From: Nocardia fusca NBRC 14340
GTDB lineage: Bacteria > Actinomycetota > Actinomycetes > Mycobacteriales > Mycobacteriaceae
Direction of reading: 5' to 3'
Length of the DNA: 64,000 nt
Assembly (NCBI RefSeq): GCF_001618425.1
Contig: NZ_BDCU01000060.1
Location: 1 to 64,000 of the forward strand
In this document: positions 41,433 through 49,497 of the stretch, in pieces
Layout of the letters: every line of letters begins with the position of its first letter
Numbering within the stretch: position 1 is the stretch's first letter
Notes under the pieces: model-generated
What the model was told of the DNA's origin: nothing
The model's database searches: none
What the model saw: only the letters and a program-made list of their open reading frames with translations
Program-made: the position numbers and the translations under genes

Positions 41433-44400
41433 CGCTCTATCTACCGGAGGAACTGCGCTGGCTGGGCTGGATCGCCGGAGCCGAGTGGCCCGACGGCGAC
41501 GAGGACAAGGCCTGGGCGGTCGCCGCGGCCTGGGAGGAAGCGAGCCACGAACTCACCGCGCTGCTCGTCAAGATCGATCAGGCGAAGCAGGCGACCATGG
41601 GCGCCTATCCGGAGGGCGCCGCGCGCACGGAGATGGGTGCGCGCTACGACCAGTTCCGCAGCGGCGATCACTCACTAGAGCAGATCGCGAATCTGATGAT
41701 GACGCAGTACGACTCGACGTTCGATATGGGCACCGAGTTGCAGGCCACCAAACTCACCATCATCGTGACCCTGTGCTGGCTGGCGATCGAGATCGCCTGG
41801 GCCTGGCTCTTCCCGCCGACCGCCCCCGCCGTGGAGGCCGCCGCGATCGTCTCGACGCGCTCGGCGTTGAAGTTCATCCAGGACGCCGTGCAGAAGACCA
41901 TCTCCAATATCGCCCGGCGGCTGGGCGCGGCCGGTTCGCAGACCAAACGGCACTTCTGGAAAGAGCTCGCCAAGGGCAACCCGGTCTGGCCGACGGCCAA
42001 GGGCTGGGGAGTGTACGGCGCCCGCGCCATCGAGGGCGCGGTGGTGCCGATGGCGATCAACGGCAGTATCCAGGCCGGCCAGATCGCCGACGGCAAACGT
42101 CACGAGTTCAACGGTAAGGAGTTCGGCCTGGGGGCCCTCGGTGGCGCGGCCGGCGCGATTCCCGCCCGCGAATTCGGCCGGTATTTCGGCGAACTCGTCG
42201 ACCACGGCCTCAGCAAACTACCGCCCAAACTGGTTTACAACCCCGGCATGGGCACCTTCCGGGGCATGTTCATCGGCGCCACCTCGGACGCTTTCGGCGC
42301 GGTCTTCGGCAACCTCGCCACCGCGCTCGCGGCCGGCGGTGACTTCTCCGCCTTTTCCAACGCGCCGGGCTGGGTCGGCAATATCGCCCAGGGCGGCATT
42401 GTCGGCGGGGTACGTGGCGGCGCGTCCTTCAACAGCTATATCCCGAAAACGGCCGACGGGTTCACCGATGTGTCGGCGTTCCGGTCGGAGTACTGGTTCC
42501 GGGGGCAGGCGTGGCGTATCCCCAAATACGAGGGCCCCGGCCTGTTCGCACCGAGTTCGTCGGATGGGGGACACAACGGCGGTGATGGGGGTCGCGGCGG
42601 TGGTGGCGATGGGGGTCGCGGCGGTGGTGGCGATGGGGGTCGTTCCGGTGGTGACGGGGGTCGTTCCGGTGGTGACGGGGGTCGTTCCGGTGGTGACGGG
42701 GGTCGTTCCGGTGGTGGCGATGGGGGCCGGAGTGGCGGCTTCGGTGGTGATCGGGGCGGTGGCTTCGGTGGTGATCGGGGCGGTGGCTTCGGTGGTGATC
42801 GGGGCGGAGGCATCGAGCTGAACAACATCCAGGGGAACAGCGGGCAGGTGGGCGGTCCCGGCGGGAACCCGGGCGGGTTCAGGTCCGATCACATGCCTCA
42901 GAGCTCGTGGTTCTCCTCGGAGTCCTCGCTGTCCACCGCGGGTGGTGTTTCGCCCGGCGGGAACTGGACGCCGGGCTCGGGTGGTGCCGTCGTCGGCGGA
43001 ACGCCGATACAGGGCTCCGACGGCGCGATGATGTCGGGCGCTCTGGGCGGGGACGACCGGAACGGCGGATTCGGCGGGCAGTTCGGTCCGGCGGGCGGCA
43101 ACGAGGGGTTCGGTGGTCGGTACGGCCACTTCGGTGGTGATGACGGGATCGGTGGGCAGTTCGGCCAGATGGGTGGTGACGACGGATTCGGCGGTCGAAA
43201 CAGCCCGGCGGGCGACAACCACGGGTTCGGTGGGCAGTTCGGGCCGGTGGGCGGCAATGACGGGTTCGATGGTCGGTACGGATTCATCTCCGATTCGGGT
43301 TCGGACAACACCGGATCGCCACCGGGGGAATCGCAACCGGGCACGCCGCGGCCGGATTCGCCCACGGTGCAGCATGTTTCGCCGCAGACCCAGCCCTCAC
43401 ACCAGCCCCCACCCCCACCGGGGCAATCGCATACCGTGCAGCCGGCGGGTCAGCCGCAGTCGTCCACTCAGCAGTCCGCCGCACAGTCCTCCGCCGCCCA
43501 GCAGCAGTCGTCGCAGTCCACGCAGCAGCCCTCCCGGCAACCCGATCCCTCGAGGTCCGTACCTCCGGCCGGGTTGTCCGGCGATGGCCGGCAGCAGGAA
43601 TCGCAGTGGTTCGGTGATACGGACTCGGGATCGGATACCGGCTCGCTGTCCGGGCGGCAGTCGCCTTCCGACGGTTCGTGGGACCCCCGTCAGGACTTCC
43701 CGCTGCCGCCCGGGCGGGAGTCGTGGGACCGGGAGTCGCTATCGGACGGTTCGCAGGATTCGGTGTCGCTGTCGCAGTTCCCGCTGCCGCCCGGGCGGGA
43801 GTCGTGGGACCGGGAGTCGCTATCGGATAGTTCGCAGGATTCGGTGTCGCTGTCGCAGTTCCCGTCACCACCGGGCGGCCATCAGGGCCCACCGCTGCGG
43901 CCGGACCCGCCGCCCGTGGCACCGCGTCCGGTGTACCCGCCCGGGTTCTTCCGGGATTCGGAGGGTGAATCCGGGCTGTACCGGGATTCGGACGACGGGT
44001 CCGGGTTCTATCGGGACGCCGACGACGACTTCGGGTTCTCTCGGGATACGGACGATGAATCCGGACCGTCGCGATCTGTTTCGCCGCTGTCGCGACCTGT
44101 TTCGCCGCTGTCCCGGCCGGTATCACCGCTGTCGGACTCCGACGATTCGGTGTCCCTGTCGAATTTCCCGCTGCCTCCGCACCAGCAGGCTCCGCCGGAA
44201 CCGCTGCAGCAGCACGGTCCTCCGGCGCCGTGGCGTCCGCCCCCGGCGCCGCCGGGTCAGCAGGGTGCGCCACCGGCGCCGTGGCGTCCGCCCCCGCCTC
44301 CGCCGGGGCTGCCGCAGCAGCAGGGTCCGCCGCCACCGCCACCCGGCCCACCGCCGTCCGGGCCCCTGCCCCCGCTACCCGGAGCCCCGCCGGGCCGGCC

Positions 44401-45064
44401 ACCGGTGCCGCAGCCACTACCACTGTGGCAGCTGCGGGGCCTGGAGCCCGGTTCGCGAGAGGCCTACGAGGCGTACCGGGACGCGTACGCGGAGCGGGCG
44501 AACAACCCGATCCACGACGAACTCGGCGAGGGCAAGGATGTGCGCGGGAAGCCGCGGCCCCAGCGCTGGCCGATGAAGGTGCCGTATCCGATCGTGGACT
44601 TCCAGGGGCCGGATGTGCCCACCGGCGACTGGTTGCCCGAGGGCGCCGTCCCGCCGGATGACGAGCCGGACGATCCGGCCGATGAGCCGCCCGGCGCCAC
44701 TCCGCCGCCCCCGGTCATCGATCCGGAAGCGGCGGTGGACCCCTCGGCGACGATCGGCCCCGGGGCGGAGATCGGCGCCGGTGCGGTGGTGGGCAAGGAC
44801 GCCGAGGTGCACGAGGGCGCGGTCGTCCACCCCGGGGCGCAGGTGCAAGAGGGCGCCGTGGTGGGCAAGGACGCCGAAGTGCACAGGGGCGTCGTGATCC
44901 ATCCCGGTGCGGTGGTGGGCAAGGGCGCGGTGATGGGCGACGGTGCGGTGGTGCTGCCCGGCGCCGTGGTGCCCGACGGCGCGGTTGTGCAACCGGGCGA
45001 AGTGGTGGGTGGCGCCCCGGGGAACGACTCCGCGGGCGTGGATGTGCCGTTCACATTGACGTGA
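41429..45064 (+). CDS. ESX-exported WXG100-like protein ending in a hexapeptide beta-helix
   Basis: A 1211-residue paralogue of the giant toxin in its first 330 residues: LPEELRWLGWIAGAEWPDGD again, the amphipathic bundle and hydrophobic helix (IIVTLCWLAIEIAWAWLF). The middle is built of low-complexity tandem repeats: GGDGGRS units, GGFGGDRG units, FGGQFGP-type units, RESWDRESLSD blocks, acidic RDSD units and a Pro-rich stretch. Residues 1104-1193 are 15 hexapeptides of the left-handed beta-helix kind (GAGAVV, GKDAEV, HPGAVV) where a toxin domain would be expected. No catalytic toxin signature is seen. It may be a structural or surface-displayed effector. ATG 41429 is fixed by ATGA overlap with the leader. 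Confidence 0.8.
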   Translation: MTLYLPEELRWLGWIAGAEWPDGDEDKAWAVAAAWEEASHELTALLVKIDQAKQATMGAYPEGAARTEMGARYDQFRSGDHSLEQIANLMMTQYDSTFDMGTELQATKLTIIVTLCWLAIEIAWAWLFPPTAPAVEAAAIVSTRSALKFIQDAVQKTISNIARRLGAAGSQTKRHFWKELAKGNPVWPTAKGWGVYGARAIEGAVVPMAINGSIQAGQIADGKRHEFNGKEFGLGALGGAAGAIPAREFGRYFGELVDHGLSKLPPKLVYNPGMGTFRGMFIGATSDAFGAVFGNLATALAAGGDFSAFSNAPGWVGNIAQGGIVGGVRGGASFNSYIPKTADGFTDVSAFRSEYWFRGQAWRIPKYEGPGLFAPSSSDGGHNGGDGGRGGGGDGGRGGGGDGGRSGGDGGRSGGDGGRSGGDGGRSGGGDGGRSGGFGGDRGGGFGGDRGGGFGGDRGGGIELNNIQGNSGQVGGPGGNPGGFRSDHMPQSSWFSSESSLSTAGGVSPGGNWTPGSGGAVVGGTPIQGSDGAMMSGALGGDDRNGGFGGQFGPAGGNEGFGGRYGHFGGDDGIGGQFGQMGGDDGFGGRNSPAGDNHGFGGQFGPVGGNDGFDGRYGFISDSGSDNTGSPPGESQPGTPRPDSPTVQHVSPQTQPSHQPPPPPGQSHTVQPAGQPQSSTQQSAAQSSAAQQQSSQSTQQPSRQPDPSRSVPPAGLSGDGRQQESQWFGDTDSGSDTGSLSGRQSPSDGSWDPRQDFPLPPGRESWDRESLSDGSQDSVSLSQFPLPPGRESWDRESLSDSSQDSVSLSQFPSPPGGHQGPPLRPDPPPVAPRPVYPPGFFRDSEGESGLYRDSDDGSGFYRDADDDFGFSRDTDDESGPSRSVSPLSRPVSPLSRPVSPLSDSDDSVSLSNFPLPPHQQAPPEPLQQHGPPAPWRPPPAPPGQQGAPPAPWRPPPPPPGLPQQQGPPPPPPGPPPSGPLPPLPGAPPGRPPVPQPLPLWQLRGLEPGSREAYEAYRDAYAERANNPIHDELGEGKDVRGKPRPQRWPMKVPYPIVDFQGPDVPTGDWLPEGAVPPDDEPDDPADEPPGATPPPPVIDPEAAVDPSATIGPGAEIGAGAVVGKDAEVHEGAVVHPGAQVQEGAVVGKDAEVHRGVVIHPGAVVGKGAVMGDGAVVLPGAVVPDGAVVQPGEVVGGAPGNDSAGVDVPFTLT
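42581..42814 (+). repeat. In-frame Gly-rich tandem repeats
   Basis: Two 24-nt units (GRGGGGDG), then four near-identical 21-nt units (GGDGGRS), then three 24-nt units (GGFGGDRG). All unit lengths are multiples of three, so copy-number change would alter linker length without breaking the frame. Confidence 0.85.
43697..43868 (+). repeat. 81-nt tandem duplication
   Basis: A 27-residue unit (FPLPPGRESWDRESL, then SDGSQDSVSLSQ) occurs twice with a period of exactly 81 bases and few changes, next to a run of acidic RDSD-type units. Confidence 0.85.
44738..45007 (+). repeat. Fifteen hexapeptide repeats (left-handed beta-helix)
   Basis: The translation falls into 15 consecutive six-residue units with Gly or His first and Val/Ile last: DPSATI, GPGAEI, GAGAVV, GKDAEV, HEGAVV, HPGAQV and so on. 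That is five full coils of the fold used by LpxA-type acyltransferases and gamma carbonic anhydrases. No acyltransferase active-site loop is visible, although several His occupy first positions. Confidence 0.8.
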
Positions 45065-45102
45065 TGCGGCGGTGACCAGCGGAAAGAGAAGGAGATCCGA
45101 TT

Positions 45103-45423
45103 ATGGTGGATCGTGTCGAAGTCGACCCCGACCAGCTCGAGCGGGCCGCGGTGCTGACCCAGGAACTCGCCGATTCCGTGCACGGCGTCGGCGAGCGGCT
45201 GCGTGGCCGGCTCGACGGGCTCGAGGACGAGGCCGATAATCAGCCGTGGGGTAACGACGCCTTCGGCGAGAAGTTCGTCAACGGTCAGAACAACGACGGC
45301 TACGGCACCTCGAAACCGAATCTGCTCGAGGGTGTCGACGGTATCTCGGGGACTTTCGGCGCTTTCGCCACCGGTCAGCGTGACGCGGTGGGGCAGTTGC
45401 GGTCGATGGACGAGCAGTTCTGA
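45103..45423 (+). CDS. Small WXG100-like ESX protein
   Basis: A 106-residue all-helical protein of EsxA/B size. Trp49-Gly50 stand in the turn between two helices (DNQPWGNDAFGEKF), close to the WXG form but with W-G-N. The first helix is QLERAAVLTQELADSVHGV and the second follows GTFGAFATGQRDAVGQL. ATG 45103 has an excellent ribosome site (AGAAGGAG). It lies 38 bases after the beta-helix gene and probably shares its transcript. A partner that dimerises with the WXG100-like domain of the large protein is the likely role; an immunity role is less likely. Confidence 0.75.
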   Translation: MVDRVEVDPDQLERAAVLTQELADSVHGVGERLRGRLDGLEDEADNQPWGNDAFGEKFVNGQNNDGYGTSKPNLLEGVDGISGTFGAFATGQRDAVGQLRSMDEQF

Positions 45424-45450
45424 GCCCGGTCCGCGCGGGGTGGTGTGCCG

Positions 45451-45495
45451 AATTTCCTTGCGCGCCACTCGGTATTCAATGTGCTGCGCTGTAAT
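45451..45495 (+). promoter_or_regulatory. Conserved 45-bp upstream element, copy 3
   Basis: AATT, GCGCCACT (45462-45469), ATTCA and CGCTGTAAT (45487-45495) keep the same internal distances as copies 1 and 2. It lies 28 bases after the WXG gene stop and 58 bases before the YbaB-like start. Confidence 0.75.
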
Positions 45496-45530
45496 CCGGG
45501 AAGTGGCCCGCGGTGCGGGTCCACTCCCGG
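45496..45530 (+). promoter_or_regulatory. Bulged stem-loop in the 5' leader of the YbaB-like gene
   Basis: CCGGG/CCCGG, AGTGG/CCACT and CCCGC/GCGGG stack into a 15-bp stem with one bulged base on each side and a 3-nt loop. It begins at the base after promoter element 3, so it would sit at the very 5' end of the mRNA, ahead of the ribosome site. It may stabilise the message or take part in control. Confidence 0.55.
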
Positions 45531-45553
45531 ACCGGAAGGACTGAGGTAGCGCC

Positions 45554-46033
45554 GTGGTGAACGAACGTCTGCAGGAAGATATGGCGACCATGCTCGCCGG
45601 ACTGAGCACTCAGATGCGTGGTATCGCCGAGGTGCAGAAGAAACGCTCGTTGCTCACCGCGACCGCGCTGGTCTGTGAGAAGCGGATCGAGGTGACGGTC
45701 AATGCCGACGGTCTGCTGATCGAGACCAGGTTCGCCGAGGACGTCGCCGACCTCACCATGGACGAGATCGCCGAGAACATCACCCTGGCGGTGCAGCAGG
45801 CGGCGCGGGAGGTTCAGGTCAAGGCCCGCGAACTGATGAATCCGCTACTGGAGCATCGCGGTTCGCTGCCCAAGCTGTCCGAGATGGTCGAAGGGGCACC
45901 GGATCTGGGCGGGCTGATCCCACAGCCGACGCCCGCCCCGACGGTGGCGCCGAGTTCCCCCGAATGGCCCGGCAACGCATCGGACGACCCGGACGACGCG
46001 GGGCCGCGGTCGGTGGTCGCGGACCGAGACTGA
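45554..46033 (+). CDS. YbaB/EbfC-family protein of the ESX effector locus
   Basis: A 159-residue protein whose first 110 residues match the YbaB/EbfC fold: an N-terminal helix (MATMLAGLSTQMRGIAEVQ), the beta-hairpin (IEVTVNADGLLIETRFAED, split), and a long helix (NITLAVQQAAREVQVKAREL, split). The rest is a Pro/Asp-rich tail. YbaB proteins bind DNA as dimers in other bacteria. In actinomycetes, copies recur beside ESX substrates, so here the role may be structural or chaperone-like rather than nucleoid-related. GTG 45554 or 45557 is the start, after GAGGTAGCGCC, which resembles the leader ribosome sites. Confidence 0.8.
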   Translation: MVNERLQEDMATMLAGLSTQMRGIAEVQKKRSLLTATALVCEKRIEVTVNADGLLIETRFAEDVADLTMDEIAENITLAVQQAAREVQVKARELMNPLLEHRGSLPKLSEMVEGAPDLGGLIPQPTPAPTVAPSSPEWPGNASDDPDDAGPRSVVADRD

Positions 46034-46126
46034 CAGAGCACGCCCGGCGCCGGCCGATTCTCGATCCGGCCCGCGAACCGGTTCGTCACGACCGCGCGTG
46101 ATACGCGTTACGGAAGGTGAATTTCC

Positions 46127-48703
46127 ATGGCACTGCAACCGAGCACTCTGACCGACCTGACCACTCAGGCGAACGAGGGCCATCTGCAGTTCTCGCCGAA
46201 GGACGCGATCACCGCGGCGCGGGCGGCCGCCGATCTGGTCGACGATATGCGCGGTATGGCGCAGTCCATCGTGGACCTGAAGATCGACATGCTGGATCCG
46301 GCGATCTTCGGTGCACTCGGCTCCAGTAATCAGCTGGCGGGTGTCTATTCGGGGAAGGGCAGCCGGCTCTACGAGATCCTGAACGACCACGCCAAGATCC
46401 TGGAGGGTTTCAAGGAGCTCTTCGTGGCGGCCGGTAAGGCCTACACCGATGTCGACCAGTCGTCGGCGGATACGCTGGGCAATATCAAGATCCCCGAAGG
46501 TGCGGCGGTATACAAGCCGAGTACTTCCGGCGGGGAGATCCCGACCGATTCGCTGCCCCCGATCCCCACCGGGATGAAGTACTACTCGGGCAACAAGGAT
46601 CCCGGCGATATCGTCAAGATCGAGAACAAGGATTCCGTCGGCTGGCGGGAGATGTACGATCACGGCCAGTCCATCAACCCGCAGGCCGTGATGGACACCT
46701 CGGCGACCTGGGGATCGTATGCCGGCGATCTGAACGCCAAGCTGAATTCGCTGGTGGACAAGATCATGCCACTGAGCAGTTCGTGGAAAGGTGCGGGCTC
46801 CGCGGCCGCTCTGGATGCTATTCGCACCTATCGCAAAGATATTCAGCCGCTCGTCGGCGCACTCGAGCAGGTACGCGACAGTCTCGCCTATACGGCGACG
46901 TGGCTGAGCTTCACCAAGGCGTTCATGCCCAATGATCCCAACCCGCCCAGCGGGTGCTGCGCCGGCAAGATCACCGGGTGGTTCCGGGACTTCCTCCAGA
47001 AGTACTACCTGGATCCGCTGAAGGAAACGGTATCGGTCATGCCGGTCCTGGACGGGCCCATTGCCGCGCCGCCCGGTCAAGGTTCGGGTAGCGGTTCCGG
47101 TTCGGGTAGCGGTTCGGGTTCGGGTAGTGGCTCCGGTTCGGGTTCCGGAAGTGGTTCAGGGTCCGGTTCGGGCAGTGGTTCCGGCTCCGGCTCCGGTTCG
47201 GGATCCGGCTCCGGCTCCGGTTCGGGCTCCGGAAGTGGTTCCGGATCCGGTTCCGGCAGCGGCACCTATCAGGAGGGATACGAGGACGGCTACCAGCAGG
47301 GCTTCGCCGACGGGCAGGGCAGCGGCGGCGCCGGCGGCTCCGGCTCCGGCTCCGGTGGGGACTACGGCGGTGGCTACGGTGGCGGTCCGGGAGGTTTCGG
47401 CGCCGGCTCCGGTTCCGGCTCGGGTGCCGGTGGCAGGAGCGGCGGCGCGGACTTCGGTGGAACCGCCGGTTCCGGTGGTGGGCCCGGTTCTTCCGGTGGT
47501 GGGCCCGGCTCGAGCCAGGGCAGCGGTTCCGGTTCGGCCGGCGGCCCGGGCAGCGGCGAGGGTCAGCAGCAGTACGAGCAGGGTTACCAGACCGGTTACG
47601 AAGAGGGCCTCACCGCAGGCAAGGAACAGCTCGAGAACGTGGCGGGCAATATGCCCGGAGGCCCCGGTTCCGGTTCCGGCTCCGGCGGTAGCGAGGGCGG
47701 CTCCGGCGGCGGGATCCCCGGCGGCCAGAGTGGCGGTACGGGTGGTAGCCAGAGTGGCGGCAGGGGCGGTGGCCAGAGCGGTGGTAAGGGTGGAGGCAAG
47801 GGCGGCAGCCAATCCTCGCCCGGCGGTACCCCCCAGACGCCCGATATCCCGTCGCTGGAGGATCTGCTCACCGGCAACGACCCCGGCTCCGCCCTGGAGG
47901 ATCTCCTGGGCGGCGGTGCCGACGGTTCCGGGTCGGGACTCGAATCGTTGCTGAACGGCCTGTTCGGAGGCAAGATGCCCACGGTCGGCGAACTGCTGGA
48001 GAACATTCCCGGCGTGGACGCCTCCAAGGTCGCGGATTCGTTCAAGAACCTGCCTCTGTCCGACCTTCTCACCGATATGTTGGGCGGCGAGGGCGAATCG
48101 TCGCAGACCGGCGGCAACGATCCGAATGTTCCACGGGCCGGTGACCCGAACAATCCGGGCAGCACCACCGGCGGCACCGGCGGATCGTCGTCCCCGCTGC
48201 AGGGCATCCTCGACAAGCTGGTGGGTTCCCTCACCCAGGGCTTACAGGCCTTCACCCAGCTCGGCGGTATGTTCCCGGGTCTCGAGGAACTCCAGCGCCT
48301 CACCGATCCGGCCCAGCTGGAACAGGGTTTGCGCCGACTGCTCGAACCGGCCATCGGCGGCGGCGCGGGTGGCGGGGCCGGCGGCGGGATGGGCGGTGGC
48401 GGCGGCGCTCCCGAGGTGCCCGCCACCCAGCCCGTCGAGACCCGTTCCTCTCAGCTGTTCCCGCGCGCCGCGCTGCCCGCGGCGGAATCCCAGCAGTTCC
48501 AGGCACTGGGCCAGCAGCAGGGGTCTTCGGGTTACGGCAGCCCGGGCGGTGCCCCGATGATGGGCGGCGGCGCTCCGGGCTCGGCCGCCCAGGGTGGGCA
48601 GAACAACGAGTACAAACCCTCGAAGTTCTTGACCTCACGGGCGAATCTGGACGAAGTGTTCGATGACGGGCCCGACAAGGTGAAGCCGGTGATCGAGCCG
48701 TGA
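46127..48703 (+). CDS. WXG-motif ESX substrate with long Gly-Ser region
   Basis: An 858-residue protein. Residues 1-310 are helical with a WXG turn, Trp220-Lys-Gly222, in LSSSWKGAGSAAALDAIRTY, as in ESX substrates. Residues 319-379 are an uninterrupted Gly-Ser alternation of about 61 residues. Two copies of a Tyr/Gly motif (YEDGYQQGFADG and YEQGYQTGYEEG) flank further Gly/Ser-rich sequence. The C-terminal 280 residues mix Leu-rich helices (LSDLLTDMLGG, LQGILDKLVGSLTQGL) with Gly-rich links. ATG 46127 follows GGAAGG. It overlaps the first EspG gene (GTGA), so it is the likely EspG client, in the position of a PPE protein. Confidence 0.78.
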   Translation: MALQPSTLTDLTTQANEGHLQFSPKDAITAARAAADLVDDMRGMAQSIVDLKIDMLDPAIFGALGSSNQLAGVYSGKGSRLYEILNDHAKILEGFKELFVAAGKAYTDVDQSSADTLGNIKIPEGAAVYKPSTSGGEIPTDSLPPIPTGMKYYSGNKDPGDIVKIENKDSVGWREMYDHGQSINPQAVMDTSATWGSYAGDLNAKLNSLVDKIMPLSSSWKGAGSAAALDAIRTYRKDIQPLVGALEQVRDSLAYTATWLSFTKAFMPNDPNPPSGCCAGKITGWFRDFLQKYYLDPLKETVSVMPVLDGPIAAPPGQGSGSGSGSGSGSGSGSGSGSGSGSGSGSGSGSGSGSGSGSGSGSGSGSGSGSGSGSGSGSGTYQEGYEDGYQQGFADGQGSGGAGGSGSGSGGDYGGGYGGGPGGFGAGSGSGSGAGGRSGGADFGGTAGSGGGPGSSGGGPGSSQGSGSGSAGGPGSGEGQQQYEQGYQTGYEEGLTAGKEQLENVAGNMPGGPGSGSGSGGSEGGSGGGIPGGQSGGTGGSQSGGRGGGQSGGKGGGKGGSQSSPGGTPQTPDIPSLEDLLTGNDPGSALEDLLGGGADGSGSGLESLLNGLFGGKMPTVGELLENIPGVDASKVADSFKNLPLSDLLTDMLGGEGESSQTGGNDPNVPRAGDPNNPGSTTGGTGGSSSPLQGILDKLVGSLTQGLQAFTQLGGMFPGLEELQRLTDPAQLEQGLRRLLEPAIGGGAGGGAGGGMGGGGGAPEVPATQPVETRSSQLFPRAALPAAESQQFQALGQQQGSSGYGSPGGAPMMGGGAPGSAAQGGQNNEYKPSKFLTSRANLDEVFDDGPDKVKPVIEP
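47081..47263 (+). repeat. Gly-Ser codon repeat of about 183 bases
   Basis: A run of GGN-(TCN or AGY) codon pairs encodes 61 residues of alternating Gly and Ser. Synonymous codons are mixed (GGTTCG, GGTAGC, GGCTCC), so the protein repeat is kept while the DNA is not a pure microsatellite. That argues for selection on the peptide. Confidence 0.85.
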
Positions 48704-49497
48704 GCGAGCGATGGGAACTGACCGATCTGGAGTTCAAGGTCCTCTGCGACGAGTACCGGCAGGGCGAAATGCCCGACCCGTTCACCTTCACCAGCCGCAC
48801 CCGGCTGGCCGATGACTACGCCTACGAGGTGTCGCAGACGCGCCGGGCACTGCGTGACCGCTTCGGTGGTGAACTGAGCGGGTTCGGTGGTGCGCTGGCG
48901 AAACCGGATATCGTCGTCACTCTTCAGGCCTGGGACGATCAGGATTTCGACAATCCGAAGGCGCGCACTCGCGCCTACGCCCTCCGGCAGCGGGCGCGCG
49001 GCTTCGTGATCACCCAGCGTCCGGGCGAAACCATGGACCACAGTGGTGGTTTCGATATCGTCGGCTGCGATCCGCGGGCGCTCGCCGATACCGTGCTCGG
49101 CCTGGTGCCCTTCGCCCGGGCCGGGCGCCTGCCCGATATGCCGATACCGGACCCGGCGGCGGCCGACCGTGACCGCGGGCCTCTCCTGTCGTTCATCTCC
49201 GACAACGACGACGATGACGACGGGTCCGCCTACACCGCGGCCTTCCTGAACACCCCGGCCACCGGCACCGGTTATGTCCAGGTGAGCCAGGGCCGGTCCA
49301 AGTTCGGACCGCGCGGCATCGTGGAAATGGGTTTGCTGTGGCGGGATCTGCCCGACGACGGGCGGTATGTGATCCCACTCGGGCAGCCGGAACCGTCGGC
49401 GACGGCGATGGGTACCAAACGGATGATCGAATGGGTCGACGAGCAGGTCGCCGTGGTGGTGGCCCGGCTGGATCGCAATATGGAGACCGAGGAATGA
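48700..49497 (+). CDS. EspG-family ESX chaperone, copy 1
   Basis: A 265-residue EspG-like protein. It opens ELTDLEFKVLCDEYRQGEMP, continues PFTFTSRTRLADDY and has the central beta-sheet (RARGFVITQRPGETMDHSG, FDIVGCDP), then VQVSQGRSKFGPRGIVEMG. EspG proteins bind the tip of PE-PPE-type substrates in the cytoplasm and keep them ready for the ESX pore. GTG 48700 overlaps the stop of the WKG-motif protein. Its own stop overlaps the second EspG start (ATGA), so all three are translated together. Confidence 0.88.
   Translation: MSERWELTDLEFKVLCDEYRQGEMPDPFTFTSRTRLADDYAYEVSQTRRALRDRFGGELSGFGGALAKPDIVVTLQAWDDQDFDNPKARTRAYALRQRARGFVITQRPGETMDHSGGFDIVGCDPRALADTVLGLVPFARAGRLPDMPIPDPAAADRDRGPLLSFISDNDDDDDGSAYTAAFLNTPATGTGYVQVSQGRSKFGPRGIVEMGLLWRDLPDDGRYVIPLGQPEPSATAMGTKRMIEWVDEQVAVVVARLDRNMETEE

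Noticed and set aside
42581..42814. CRISPR array
   Set aside because: Units are 21-24 nt, directly adjacent, and translate as Gly-rich repeats.
44738..45007. Gamma carbonic anhydrase or LpxA-type acyltransferase domain
   Set aside because: Only the bare hexapeptide repeat is present; the loops and catalytic residues of those enzymes are not seen.
47081..47263. CRISPR-like or satellite array
   Set aside because: It is an in-frame Gly-Ser codon run without spacers.
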